Source: Panagrolaimus kolymaensis (lineage: Eukaryota; Nematoda; Chromadorea; Rhabditida; Panagrolaimidae). Taken from it: DNA of 64,000 bases. The notes under the pieces were generated by a model, which saw nothing but the letters and a program-made list of their open reading frames with translations, was not told where the DNA came from and did not search any database. The position numbers were made by a program, and so were the translations under genes. The DNA lies in the NCBI GenBank assembly GCA_028622995.1, contig JAJQJQ010000009.1, forward strand, positions 5,084,001-5,148,000, in the 5' to 3' direction. Below, piece by piece: positions 10,810 to 22,822 of this stretch (within the stretch, counting starts at the first letter, position 1; each line of letters opens with the position of its first letter).

Positions 10810-11624
10810 ATGATACGTAATTTCGTAAAACTTTTATTTTTATTTGAATTATTTTATATTTCTTATTGTGAAATTCCTAAAGAATATCAAATTGATAAAT
10901 CTTCATGGCTAAATCCATCGGATCAGCATCATATGGTTCCAACAGTCAAAGAAAATCAAAAAGAAGAGGTTATTATTATTGAAGATGAAAGCTATACAGA
11001 AGAGTTTAATAATGAAACTAGCAATAAATGTGATGAAAAGAATTTAACTTTTATCCTGATTTTTATTTTCGTTATTACAATTATTAGGTAAATTATATTT
11101 TTTTAAACTTATTTCGTTCTATGGAAAAAATAACAAAATATTTTAGCGTTGAATTTATTTCGTGGAAGTCAAAGTGTCCCAGTGGATTTCCGAAGGACAT
11201 ACCATGTTCATCTTTGCATATCGCAAACGACGTTCTCCCTCCTCCTCCACCTGCTCATTTTCCCCAGCCAATATCATCAAATAATGAAGCAGTTGATGAG
11301 GAAGAAGAAAAAAATTCTTTTAATAATATTTCATTTAATGATGAATCCTATATTAATTTATTTGGCCCAATTGAAACCGAAGATGAAAGTATTCAAGGCT
11401 ATCTACTTACTGAAGATGAAGAAATTCCTACATCGTTGGAGCCATCTTCAATAAAAGATTTTTTTGAAAACTCAATAAACACGGCTGAAAAAAATTCTAA
11501 CAAATTACCAGAAACTACTAAAACAAAAGTTTTGAAACGCCGAATATCTCAAACGACTGATTCCGAAGCCAATATGTCCAACGATGAAGATTTTTCTGTA
11601 ATTAGTGAAACTGAAGATGAATAA
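10810..11624 (+). CDS. small single-pass membrane protein with acidic tail, unrecognised
   Basis: Two exons (10810-11087, 11147-11624) give about 251 residues. There is an N-terminal signal peptide (NFVKLLFLFELFYISYC) and a short ectodomain with an N-glycosylation site (NETS). A transmembrane helix lies at about residues 79-93 (LTFILIFIFVITII). The tail after the intron is long, proline-rich (PPPPPAHFPQP) and then very acidic and serine-rich, ending SVISETEDE. The start is supported by a TTTTTTGCAG acceptor 11 nt upstream. No family recognised. The tail looks disordered and could carry a phosphorylation-dependent sorting or adaptor signal, which is inference. Confidence 0.65.
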
Positions 11625-11737
11625 AATAAATAAATAAAACATTTATTTTTCTTTTACTTTACTTTTTTTAAAAGAAATATTCCAAATAAAAGATTAATTT
11701 TTTATTTATTTATTAATTTTTTTGTGAATTAAAATAG

Positions 11738-13400
11738 TTTATAACAGATTTTTTGAGAAAGTGAAGCTTTTTGGAATTGATTTGGCACAGGCGCAAAAGA
11801 TTTCTTCTTTTGCTTATGAAACTTCACCCCTAGGGTCAATTTGGGCCAAAAATCACGAATTTCAACTCCATTTGGCCGGATGATATGTCTAATCTTGAGA
11901 TACGGTCACTTTCGGGTTAGGACCCGAAATAATTTTTTAAGACCAATATATAAAAAAATTTCTTCTATTATCGTTTTTTCCACATAAAAATGAGTCTTTT
12001 TCGTATTGATGACAAAAATTGCTATCCATATAAAAGCCTCTATATCGATACATTAAAGTTAAAAATATGTTAAAATTTACATAAATCTTCATTTATCTCG
12101 AAACTTTTGTATTGAAGGGGAAGAAACTGCTAAGATATTCGGATTCTCCATAGTTTTTTACATACGGGGAGTCAAACACATCTAAAAAATCGGGGGATAT
12201 GGCAATTTGGTGAATTTTAGAAGTTGGTAAATTTAATTAAATCCAATATCGATGGTTATAAGGAAACTTATTGAATTCGATTAGTTTTTCACAAAATGGA
12301 GTCAGAAACATTTAAAATAATTAAAATAAAAATTTTGGGTAACATTACAATTAATTTTCTTCCTTGTGGATGCATGTGGATGGGGCTATATCAACCATTA
12401 ATGGTGTATTTGGTGTATTTGGTGTCACAAAAAAAAATTAAATTCTCCGAATTCCACATTTTTGGCTTAGAATCATTTTTTCTACACTAATTTTAGGTCG
12501 TAGAAGCCGAATTTGATATTTGTTTGCCTCCATCTCTTGCTAGTTTTTGAGTTATGAATTTATTAAATATGCAAATTTTCACAATAGCCAAAACTTTTTT
12601 TTAAACTGATCAAACATAGAAAATGATATCAAATTCGGTTTCTACGACCTAAAATTAGTGTAGAAAAAATGATTCTAAGCCAAAAATGTGGAATTCGGAG
12701 AATTTAATTTTTTTTTGTGACACCAAATACACCAAATACACCATTAATGGTTGATATAGCCCCATCCACATGCATCCACAAGGAAGAAAATTAATTGTAA
12801 TGTTACCCAAAATTTTTATTTTAATTATTTTAAATGTTTCTGACTCCATTTTGTGAAAAACTAATCGAATTCAATAAGTTTCCTTATAACCATCGATATT
12901 GGATTTAATTAAATTTACCAACTTCTAAAATTCACCAAATTGCCATATCCCCCGATTTTTTAGATGTGTTTGACTCCCCGTATGTAAAAAACTATGGAGA
13001 ATCCGAATATCTTAGCAGTTTCTTCCCCTTCAATACAAAAGTTTCGAGATAAATGAAGATTTATGTAAATTTTAACATATTTTTAACTTTAATGTATCGA
13101 TATAGAGGCTTTTATATGGATAGCAATTTTTGTCATCAATACGAAAAAGACTCATTTTTATGTGGAAAAAACGATAATAGAAGAAATTTTTTTATATATT
13201 GGTCTTAAAAAATTATTTCGGGTCCTAACCCGAAAGTGACCGTATCTCAAGATTAGACATATCATCCGGCCAAATGGAGTTGAAATTCGTGATTTTTGGC
13301 CCAAATTGACCCTAGGGATGAAGTTTCATAAGCAGAAATGGAAATCTTTTGCGCCTGTGCCAGACCAAGCTCCACTTTCTCAAAAAACGTGTTTTATATA
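11738..13400. mobile_element. 1.66-kb palindromic (foldback) element
   Basis: The left arm (11738-12519, about 780 bp) and right arm (12626-13400) are inverted copies at about 97-99% identity, with a 106-bp non-repeated centre (12520-12625). Most differences lie in the outer 80 bp. Each arm contains the same 64-codon frame, but no transposase motif, start context or intron supports it as a gene. Structurally this is a foldback element or a large snap-back MITE. I could not define target-site duplications. The terminus includes TTTTTTGAGAAAGTG. Confidence 0.75.
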
Positions 13401-13431
13401 AGCAAAAACAAAGTAAAGCATTTTTTCTTTT

Positions 13432-16400
13432 TCAACAAATATTATAACAATCATTTAATGGAAGAATAATTAGAGATGCAACAGTATCGTTAGCTTTTTG
13501 AGGTTTTGTTTTATGGTGTGGAGTTCGTTTTTGTTTTTTACCATTCGCATCTGTTAAAGATATTTGCGATGGATAATTTCGGCGTTCTATAGTAAAAAAC
13601 CAGGAATAATAATGTGAACCTCGCAACCATGGACGAATAACTCGACAACGTTCTTCTCCGCCAGTATCGGTGAGGGTTTGAATTTGACAGGTTCCACCTT
13701 TTTCCATTAAACATATAAAACTATTCAATTTTGTATTTGGACCTGAAATATTGTAACGAAAGCCAAGGCAATGTCCATATTCTACCCATTGGCCTTCAGT
13801 TTTGAGATAATGTTTGTCACTTTCATTTAAAATTTGATGTCGGATCATTGGTTTATTTTCTAGTGGTTTTTTACCCGAATCTAAAACAATACTTTTAGGA
13901 AGGAAACTATTTTTGAATCCTACATTTAATTCCTTTGGTTGTGCCATTAGATATTAGGTCGTCTGTTGCATTGGAAAATCCATCATTTGAAATTATTGGA
14001 ACAGAATAATCAAAAGATTTTTTTCTATGAACGCAACTGAAACATAGCATGTTTTAAAAATGCAATTTTAGTTACTAAAAACATACACATTTTCACATTC
14101 ATCTAATTGCAAAAAATTATTTCGACTTTGCCCACATCCAGTATAATGGAATCCTTTGCATGTTTTGGATTTAGCATGATAATAATATCGATTTGACATG
14201 CTTTCACACCATTTACCTCGATCGAGTTTATCCATACATGGATCTAAATTTTTTTTGAGTTTCACTAATTTTTTTAAAATGCGTGTTTTCTTTTATACCT
14301 TCGCCAGGAACTTCACAAGTAACTTGACAAACTTCAAAAGTTGAAAAACGATTTTCATTTCCTCCACAACCTCCATATAAAAATTGTTCACAACTGCCGC
14401 TTGTGAGATTATAATACCACATGTATCTCAAACGATTACATGGACCCCAATCAGGATAATGGGCACATTGCACTGAAAAAATTTAACATTTTTTTCTTAC
14501 TAATTAAAAGAAAAAAATTACTTGAATTTGGTGCAATTAATTTTTGGCATAATTTATTACATTCATGTTGCGTTGCAAACCGATTTTCATTTCCTCCACA
14601 TCCATCAAATTCAAATTCTTCACATTTCCCCGAAGCAGCGATGTAAGCCCAGCGTGTAAGATTATTAGGAATTTCATTATTTTCACATTTGCCTTTTGAA
14701 ATTCCTTGAAAGCATGCATTTACAGATTTAAGAGGCTCAGTTTTAGGTGGAATTTCATGACTTCTTCGACACACTTGTCCACATTCAGTTGCGTGATGAA
14801 ATCGATTTGCATTTCCTCCACATCCAAGATACCAAAACCGGCCACATTTTTGCTCTTTTAAATTATAATAAAAATAGTATCCTGCATTTCTAATGCATGT
14901 TTTTCGTTTACGACCAAATCCAATACTCAGCGGAAGGAAACAGTTTGCTTCGGTAGCTGCAATAAAAAAATACGCAATAATATTTTATTACTTTTTGAAA
15001 AAATTATTTACCATCAAAATGCTTAAAATTGCCACAAGTTTGATCACATTGGGATAAAGTCATAAATCTATTTCCATTTCCACGGCAACCGGAATAAGAA
15101 AAAGGTTCACAAATTCGTTTTTCAACGTTGTAAAAATATGCAGGCAAACTATAAACAACTTAGAAATAGTTTGGAAAAATGTCATAAAAGCTTACGTTTC
15201 TTTACAATCTCCAATAGCTAAAGATTCTAAACATCGAGAAGTATCAATTTCTTGTGGCTTTTCATTTTCAGGAACTATGGCAGTAGTTTCATTCGATGAC
15301 AATTGGGGTGTTGTCGTCATTGCTAAAATTTAATTTTTAAATCGGATAAGTAGGTTTAGACATTTTAAACTAACATGGAACTTCACATAAATGAACGCAA
15401 GATTCGCGATTTTTAAAAATATTTTGTGATTCTGATATACACCCGTCATACCAAAAAGCTCGACATCTCCCTGATGTATGATCAAAATAATACTTTTCCA
15501 CCCATTTTCCTCCTTTACAAGCATCGCGATATTTTAAATCAAATTTATCCAAACAATGTTCTAAATCTTATAACTTTTTTAACTTTCTCAAAAGTTTTTT
15601 TGCTTACGTGGAACTTTGGTTTCTTGCTTTCTTTCACAAAGCCATTGACAACTTTCCAAAGTAGCAAAAATATTATGTGATTTGGATTTACAATTTCCAT
15701 ACCAAAACATTTTACAACTATCTGCAATTGGATCATAATAATAATACTGGGTATATGAGCCATCAGCGGTACATGAATTACGATAAGTTGGGTCAAAAGG
15801 TTGAAGACAAAAACCTAAAAAAAGAAAAAATTGTTTTCTAAGGAGTTTGAGTTATGTTAAATTTACCAGATAAATCTTTGGGGACTGTTTCACAATATTC
15901 TTGACATTGACCTCGATCAATAAAGAAATTTTTAGAATGAGATTGGCAACCTCCAAAATAAAATGAAGCACATGTTTTTGATTCATGATTGAAATAATAT
16001 CGAATATCATACACTCCATTTCTACAATCTCCGAGATATTTATGGTCAAATTTGTCCAAGCAGCTATCTTAAAAAATAAAAGTTAAATATGTTAATTGAA
16101 TTTCCGACTTACGTGAAATGGGTTCATGATGTGCTCCTTCACATTTCCATTTGCACATTTGTAAATCATCGAAGTCATTTCGAGATTCACTCCAACATCC
16201 GCCATGCCAATACATTTTGCATGTTCTCAAAGTGCTATCAAAATAATATCGAGCTTTCCAATCGGGTATTTGTTGGCAAGATCGAGCAAGGGTTTTATCG
16301 AATTCATCCAAACATTCTTCTACAAATTTCATAATTAAGAACACTGTTTTTTAGTAGGTTTTACTTACCAGCAATGGTAACTGGAAGATTAACAGCAAGG

Positions 16401-18178
16401 CTGTAATTTATATTATCATTAACATTTTCGTTGAGAGTTTTAACAACTAAAATATCATTTTTTGCTTCTTCTTCTCCAATAATATTTTGGTCTATGAGGA
16501 TGCTATCGTTAAAATTATTTTCCATTTTTAATTCAATACTAAATGGAGATGGAGTTTCAGGGAGAAGTGGCAATGGAGATATCACGTCATCGAATAAATA
16601 TTTAGTGTTTTGGGTTGCTGATTCGAATGGAGTTGTAATTACAGGCTCAGGTGTTGTTGTCATAAGCACTTGAGGCAATGGCGTTATTTCATCAACGTCA
16701 TCAAATAAATTTATACTAGCCCCAAATGTTGATGGCTCAGTCGTTGTGGTTGTTGTAGTCATAAGCAATTGATCTCTAACTCGTTTAGCTTCATCCCAAT
16801 TTTTATTTAATACTGCTTGAATTACACCAGCAATTCCTTGATTTCTTGATTCTAATAATTGCCCCGTTGTTCGCTCACAAACTTCTTCACAAGTTCGTAA
16901 ATGAACAAAAATATTTCGGGATTTGGATTTGTGGGGTTTTCGATCGCAAGATTCATCATACCAAAAATGAATACAACGATTAAAAGTTTGATCAAAATAA
17001 TATCGGGCTTTCCATTGTCCATGGGTGCAAGGATTTCTTTTTGATTCATCAAAAGGGTCGTAGCAAAGGGCTAAAAAAGGCAGATGCAATTCACAGTTTT
17101 GAATAAATAAGTAAATTAAAATTTATGTTAACTTTTTTAGAGAAATGATTTTTCATTCTCAATTTTTAGCTTACCTGGCACAGTTATTTCAGTAGTTTGT
17201 GAGTATTCATAACTTGGTGAAGTCACATGTCCCTCTGCCTCTTTATGAAGTCGATAACTTCCACAAAGACTTTGACAAGCTTGCAAATCACGAAAAATAT
17301 TTTGTTCTCCAGCAAATTGGCAACCACCATAACGAAAATGTTGACATTTCCTCGATTTATAATCATAAAAATATCTCAATTGCCATGAAGGTTCAGTATT
17401 ATTGCAATTTTCTTCATATCTTCGATCAAATTTTTGTCCACAAATTTCTTGAGATCTTGAACAATTTAAACCTGATCCAGCAAAGTCAAGGGCGCATTCA
17501 CATCGAAATGAACCCAAACTATTAATGCATATGGAATTTAAGCCACATGTCGTCCATTGACATTCATCCACATCAACGCATTTATAATCAACTAATTGAT
17601 AACCCATACGACATTGGCATTTATTATTTACGCAAATACCATTTATAGTGTGACAGTTTTCACATGTTAAATTATTAAATATTGGTTTAGGAGGAGGCTG
17701 GATAAGATCTAAAAATTTTTTAAATAAAGCTTCAAACATTTAAAAAAAAGTTTTTTTATAGAAAAAATATGAATGAATTTTAACCTTTTAAAATGGCATT
17801 AAGATGATCATTTTGTTGTTGATGGCATCTTTGAAGGCATTGCTTTTCAGAAATAAATCTGTTGCCATTGCCTTTACACCCGCTAAAAATTTATCAATGA
17901 CAACTAAAAAAAAACTATAAAAAAAAGTCAAACCTATATAAAAATTTATAACATTGATTTGTATCTTTATTATAAAAATATCGAGTTATATTTAATTTAC
18001 AATCACCTACAGCTAATGGGAGCTAAAAAAGAGATATAAAAGTTGATGGAAAATTAAATCTTCAACTAACATCACAAACTGAATTAGAATTTAAAAAAGT
18101 TGATGAATTTGAAGCATCTTCTTCAGAATGAAGAAGACCGGATAAAGCTCCAAGTAAAATTAATAAAATGCCATCCAT
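13432..18178 (-). CDS. large secreted Kunitz/EGF protein with 12 Kunitz (BPTI) domains
   Basis: A signal peptide ([18 protein letters not shown]) starts the protein at 18178. The order is Kunitz 1, an EGF-like module, a calcium-binding EGF ([11 protein letters not shown]), Kunitz 2, Kunitz 3, a Thr-rich mucin-like linker (about 16.7 kb), Kunitz 4-12, and a conserved-looking C-terminal domain ([30 protein letters not shown]). Most Kunitz exons are symmetrical phase 1-1, which suits exon shuffling. The residue after Cys2 (P1) is Lys or Arg in domains 1, 5, 7 and 8, as for trypsin-like inhibition. It is Asn, Thr, Gln, Ile or Glu in the others, so those may be structural. Such proteins act in nematode cuticle, extracellular matrix and moulting. 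The frame entering the last exon (about 14034-13950, [13 protein letters not shown]) does not match the frame from 13947 onward. A missed intron or a frameshift lies there. Confidence 0.85.
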
Positions 18179-21089
18179 TTTGGTTTTATCCAAAATTGAT
18201 CTTCATGCATCATCGTTCATTTGTTTGTTTTTAACTAAAAGCACGCGATTTTAAAAATAGAACGCTGGGAATATTTTAGTTTATTATTATACAATCGCGT
18301 GTAAAAAATTATTTGATTGAGTTGAAAACAACGGGAGATTATGAAAAAATAAAAAAACATGGGTATTGGAAAGGCAAAAAAAAAAATAGCCGTTATCGGT
18401 ATATTTTGGGGTTTCACAAAAAATAAAATAAAATTATACAAAAAATTTATTTGATTCATTCTCGAATAATAATAGAAACATGGCCTTTTTTAAAAATAAA
18501 ATTATTATTGCGTAAAAAAAGAAGCGTTCTCAACGCCGCTGCTTATGGCCCTCTTCCACTCATATTTTTGACACTTTTTTATTTGTTTGATGTTTTTAAA
18601 AAAAGATGAGAGGGTGTTGATGAAAGAAAAAAAGGTGGTGGTAGGATTCAAGTAAAAAAAAAACCACAGCAGCAGCATCGGCCAAAAAAGATGTCCGAGA
18701 AAAGAAAAAGTGAGAAGAAGAGAAGCAACAAAATAAAAAAAAAGATGAATGGAAAAGAAAGAATATTTTGAAAACAGAAACACCTCTCTTCTTTTTTCTT
18801 TTTAAGGATGGATCGTTTTGCAAGTAAAAAAGCTGATGGGCTATTGAATCACGCAAAAAGAAGAAAACGACAGACACGTTTTTAATCCTTCCTTTCCTTT
18901 CCTTTTCTTGTCTTTTGTTGTGTTAAATTTATTTATGTATTTTTGTCTTGAGAAAAATAACAACAAAGATGACCATAAATAAAAAAAAGAAATAAGAAAA
19001 AAACTGTCAAAAAGAATAAATAATTTTTTTTTTATTTTGAGTAAAAAAAAAAGAAGAACATGATGTTATATTGTCTCACTTCTCGCCTCACACTTCTTCA
19101 TAGGCCTAAGAACAAAACAAAAAACAAAAAATGAAGAAAGAATGTCAAAGAAGTTATCGCCCGCAACGATGAAGTGCTTTTTTTTGTTGAGGAGCAAGAC
19201 AGATAACCCTAGGGAAAATCAAATCGTTTTTTTACAATATTTTATTTTTTCTTAACTTTTACTCTTACTTGCTCCTCGTTTTTTGTTGTTGGTTGTTTGT
19301 TTGTTGTCGCCTCTTAACACTAAACATCTCATCTCAAAAAAAAATTAGTAAACAAATTGTGGGGTGCTAAAACTAAAGATTTTTTTGACACTTTTTTTAT
19401 TATTATACAAAAGTGATGAATTTTTTTACGGACGGAAAATCGAAATAATCAAAATAATCTTTGGAAAAATAATATCTAAGAATAAATGCGTTTTTTTTTC
19501 TTCAAAGAAGGGTCATCTTTTGCTTTTTTTAAATTAAAACAAAGAATAGAAAAAGCAGCCGAAAAAAATTGAAACAATCAAAAATTTTGTTAGCAGAGCA
19601 TTCATGGTCATGCGAAGATTGCTGCTTGCTAAAGGTCAAAAAATCAAACAAACAAAAAAAATGCAACAAAAGCTTAAACGGCGGCAGTGGGCCAAGAATG
19701 AATGAATAAAACTAACAGCATCCACAGACAGTTACAACTTAATGAGAATGATTCATTCATTCTTATACGCTCGATCACGTAATATCAAACCTTTTCCCCT
19801 TTCCTTTCCCTCTTCTCAATCGTCTGCTATTTGATTGGTAAAAACATTGGTGTTTTTGCGATTATTTCATTTCCTCAAATATTACATAAGCATCATTGAA
19901 TCAAAAAATTTAAAAAAAAAGTTACATAGACTCGCGTTTGTCGATAGTCGAAAATCCGACTTTGAAAGGAAATGAATTTGGATCAAATTGCAAAAAGCAA
20001 AATGAACGCATTCAATCTTTTTTTTTTTGATTTGTTTTGTTTCTCGATCTTGCTCAATCAAAAAATAAATAAATAAAATAAAAATCGTTTTGTATTGAAT
20101 TTTGATACTACATTCATATACATGTAAATAAATGTAAGTGTGGCAATAACGTAAGACAACAATGAGAGAGAAAAATCGAATATTATTTATATCCGAATTG
20201 CGCAAGCTCAAAAATTTTCCAGGTTTAAGCCTTGTTTTGTTTTATGGTTTTATGGAAGGAAGAAAAAAATAGAGAGGAAAAAAACCATCGGTTAAAGAAC
20301 TAAATAACTGACAGACTACTGACTCCAATCATAAAAACGAAGAATGAAAAAAAGTCATTTTCATTTTTCGGGAAAGGCAATAATGCAACCACGAAGCTTG
20401 CATATTTTTTCTTTCGGTAATGGCTACCGGGAAAAAAATGAAAAATGTCTTCGCCTCCTCCTCGTCTGAAGAAAAATGGATGGATGATATCTTACTCCTT
20501 TAAAAAATGGCCTTTAGCCTCTCTCCCTATGAATTCATGACTTTTTGTCGTGTTAAATGAGAAGATGAAGATGAAAAAGAAAAAACAATAATGAGAGTTG
20601 TCTAAAATTGTTTTTTTTTTACCATCAAAAAATAAAGTGCAAAAAAAGGAGCTAAAGTCTTATTCATTTCATCTAATATTTTTTTGCATTCATTTATTCT
20701 ACCGCCTTTTTGGTTGCTTATTTATTGCTTTTTTTCTAAACCAATCCATTGAAGCAATATTTTAAAAAACCATTTTATTACTATTTTTTATTTTGCACGA
20801 AAAAAGCCAATTTCATTAGTAACATATGCATGTATCTTTCAGAGGAATAAGGTATCCACTAGTCAAATTTGGCAATGGTTAGCCGGTTTAGAATATGTTT
20901 TTTATTAGCTAACAAAAAAAAATAACAATAAAATTGAATTCGATCAAATAACAAAAAGCAATGAAACTTTACACCACTTTTTAAACGAGACATATTCTTG
21001 GCGCGATTGTTTGAAGCTGCAAAATTTTGATATTTTTTTGAAACCTAAAAAAATCAATCATCTTTGTTTCATTTTTTAGCAAATCGAAT
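18179..21089. other. gene-free AT-rich stretch
   Basis: Nearly 3 kb of A/T runs, TTCTTC/GAAGAA patches and short purine tracts. Open frames are low-complexity (F, S, K) and unsupported. It may contain the promoter of the Kunitz gene. Confidence 0.5.
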
Positions 21090-21455
21090 TTGAAGAAGAA
21101 AAAAGTCATGTTGAATTTGAAAAAGAAAATGTTTGAAGTTTATCCATCTTATCGTGTTCTGAAATCCTGTGAAAGATTACAAAATCTTCAATGGTATGGA
21201 GTTGAAAATGTTCCAGATAAACCTGATCTGAAGTTCACTTTTGAAGAAGATGCCATATCTGAAACACTGGAAAAGTTTTATGCATTGGAATTAGAGGCAA
21301 TCCAGGAATCACCAAGCAACGTATTGATGTCTCAAGCTGTCGTGGCCCTAAATAAGCACTTCAACATCATCAAATGGTCTCGTCGTCAAATGAAAAGCAA
21401 ACCTCGCGTCACTAAGCCACGTACTGATGTCCCATGGTATCTTGGGCCAAAATAA
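21090..21455 (+). pseudogene. chimeric open frame ending in a copy of the glycine-rich gene's 3' module
   Basis: A 121-codon frame with a protein-like first part (LQNLQWYGVENVPDKPD, FTFEEDAISETLEKF). It then reads out of frame through one degenerate copy of the 3' module of the gene at 22084. It ends in frame in a second copy (RVTKPRTDVPWYLGPK, compare GVTKPRADVSCYLGPK). Upstream, another frame reads QIEFEEEKSHVEFEKENV and stops. The pieces look like a mosaic of an unrelated exon and duplicated 3' modules. Expression cannot be judged; it may be a decayed gene or a new chimeric one. Confidence 0.45.
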
Positions 21456-21560
21456 GAACTTCAACATCATCGTCAAAGTATCTCGTCTAATTTCAAATTG
21501 AATTTATCTAGTTTTATATCATGTGATTTGTAAATAAATTTTTTCTGATATTTTTTCTTA
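21304..21560 (+). repeat. two tandem degenerate copies of the glycine-rich gene 3' module
   Basis: Module 1 (about 21304-21375) reads GITKQRIDVSSCRGPK then TAA in its own frame and continues with CACTTCAACATCATC. Module 2 (about 21405-21560) reads RVTKPRTDVPWYLGPK then TAA, and continues through the same 3' UTR as 22254-22415, including AAATTGAATTTATC and TTTTATATCATGTGA. Both derive from the same end sequence as the gene at 22084-22305. Confidence 0.7.
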
Positions 21561-21985
21561 TTTTTTGTCTCTTTTATTTGGGGGTTTTGTAGAATTTTCA
21601 CTACCAAAATTTGGTTGTGACTATTGTTTGTGCGTCAAATTCATGAATCCAACTTTTTGTATGACTTTTTTATTTGGAAATTATTGCGTTTGAAGCTGCA
21701 ATAGAAAGTTTTGAATTAATGGAATAATAAATTTAAAATGTAGAGCTCATTTGAAGAAGTATCTAGTAGAAGAAATATATCTGTGTAATAATAAGTAGTA
21801 AGTATACGAAGAAGAAAAGACGATGAATGTGTAAAAAAATCAGACAAAATTTAAAGCTTTTAACTTGGTTTGACTTTCACGAAAATTTCAAATTTTCTTC
21901 GTCCCTTCTTTTTTTTTAACTTTCCCATAAAAAATACTGAAAATTTGCATGTTTCCATTCATTCCAATGAAACCCCTCAATTTCG

Positions 21986-21992
21986 TATAAAA
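21986..21992 (+). promoter_or_regulatory. TATA box of glycine-rich gene, copy A
   Basis: TATAAAA in CGTATAAAAGGC, 92 bp before the start codon at 22084. The match is good for a TATA-driven, intronless, possibly inducible gene. It is conserved in copy B. Confidence 0.5.
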
Positions 21993-22083
21993 GGCTTGAC
22001 TGTTTCACAAAAATCAATCATTCGTCAACGAATCGCTTCATTTGAAACGCTACTTCTCTCATCTCTCTCAACTTCAATCAAAA

Positions 22084-22305
22084 ATGGCTGATCGTTCTGC
22101 TTACATGGCTCCTGGTGGCAGCGGCAGTGGTGGTTCTTCCGGTGGTGGCGGCGGCGGTGGATATCAACGTGAAGAATATGCCTTTGGTGGCTCATCTGCT
22201 GGTGGATCATCAACTCCTGATCAAAATAACAATCCTGCTGGATCTGGCACTCCTGGCGTCACCAAACCACGTGCTGATGTCTCATGCTATCTTGGACCTA
22301 AATAA
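22084..22305 (+). CDS. small glycine-rich disordered protein, copy A
   Basis: An intronless frame of 73 codons beginning MADRSAYMAPGG. The middle is Gly/Ser-rich with a run of seven glycines, then YQREEYAFGGSSAGG, an Asn/Pro stretch and the C-terminal GVTKPRADVSCYLGPK. The ATG follows a pyrimidine-rich leader (CTCTCATCTCTCTC), and AATAAA lies about 95 nt after the stop. The composition suggests an intrinsically disordered protein; a stress or desiccation role is only a guess. The C-terminal motif recurs in degraded form at 21.3-21.5 kb and exactly in copy B, so it is the conserved part of a local family. An upstream in-frame ATG (22042) exists but lies in the pyrimidine-rich leader. Confidence 0.65.
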   Translation: MADRSAYMAPGGSGSGGSSGGGGGGGYQREEYAFGGSSAGGSSTPDQNNNPAGSGTPGVTKPRADVSCYLGPK

Positions 22306-22822
22306 GAACTTCAACATCATCGTCAAATGATCCGTTCTCGTCTTCACATCGTCTTCTAATTTGAAATTGAATTTATCCTGGTTTTATATCATGTGAAGTC
22401 TAAATAAATATTTTCTGATATCTTTTGTGTCTCTTTTTTTTCTTCGGGGTTTTATATTGGGTTTTCACTATCAAACATTTAGTTATTGCTACCATTTTTG
22501 CGTAAGCTTCAAAAATCCAAATTTGTATTGCGGTTTTTGTTGTTGGAAATTAGAGCAGAGGAAGGCGCAATAGGAAGGATTTGAATGGATGAAATATGGA
22601 CTTTATGATGCTTTTTGCCAATCCATTCTTCCACCACCTGCTTTTTTTGCATTTTTGATTTTCGTTTCATTCTTCACTCTTTTTTGCGTCGCTTTCGTTG
22701 CTTCTTTTTTTATGAAACTTCTTCATTGAAATTTATACTTACATTTTACTTTTTCAGGATCAACAACTTACATATTCTGAATAGAAATCAATCATATCAG
22801 TTGGTATTCTCTGATCATTACA

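Noticed and set aside
12296..12849. Two identical 64-codon frames in the palindrome arms
   Set aside because: Identity follows from the inverted arms. There is no start context, intron, poly(A) signal or protein-like composition beyond AT bias.
18505..18877. Hydrophobic frames rich in Phe and Ser
   Set aside because: They are low-complexity by-products of A/T and TTC tracts, with overlapping frames equally open.
22025..22213. Histidine/arginine-rich minus frame opposite the glycine-rich gene
   Set aside because: Antisense of GGT/GGC glycine codons gives His/Arg-rich text. The plus frame has the TATA box, leader and poly(A) signal.
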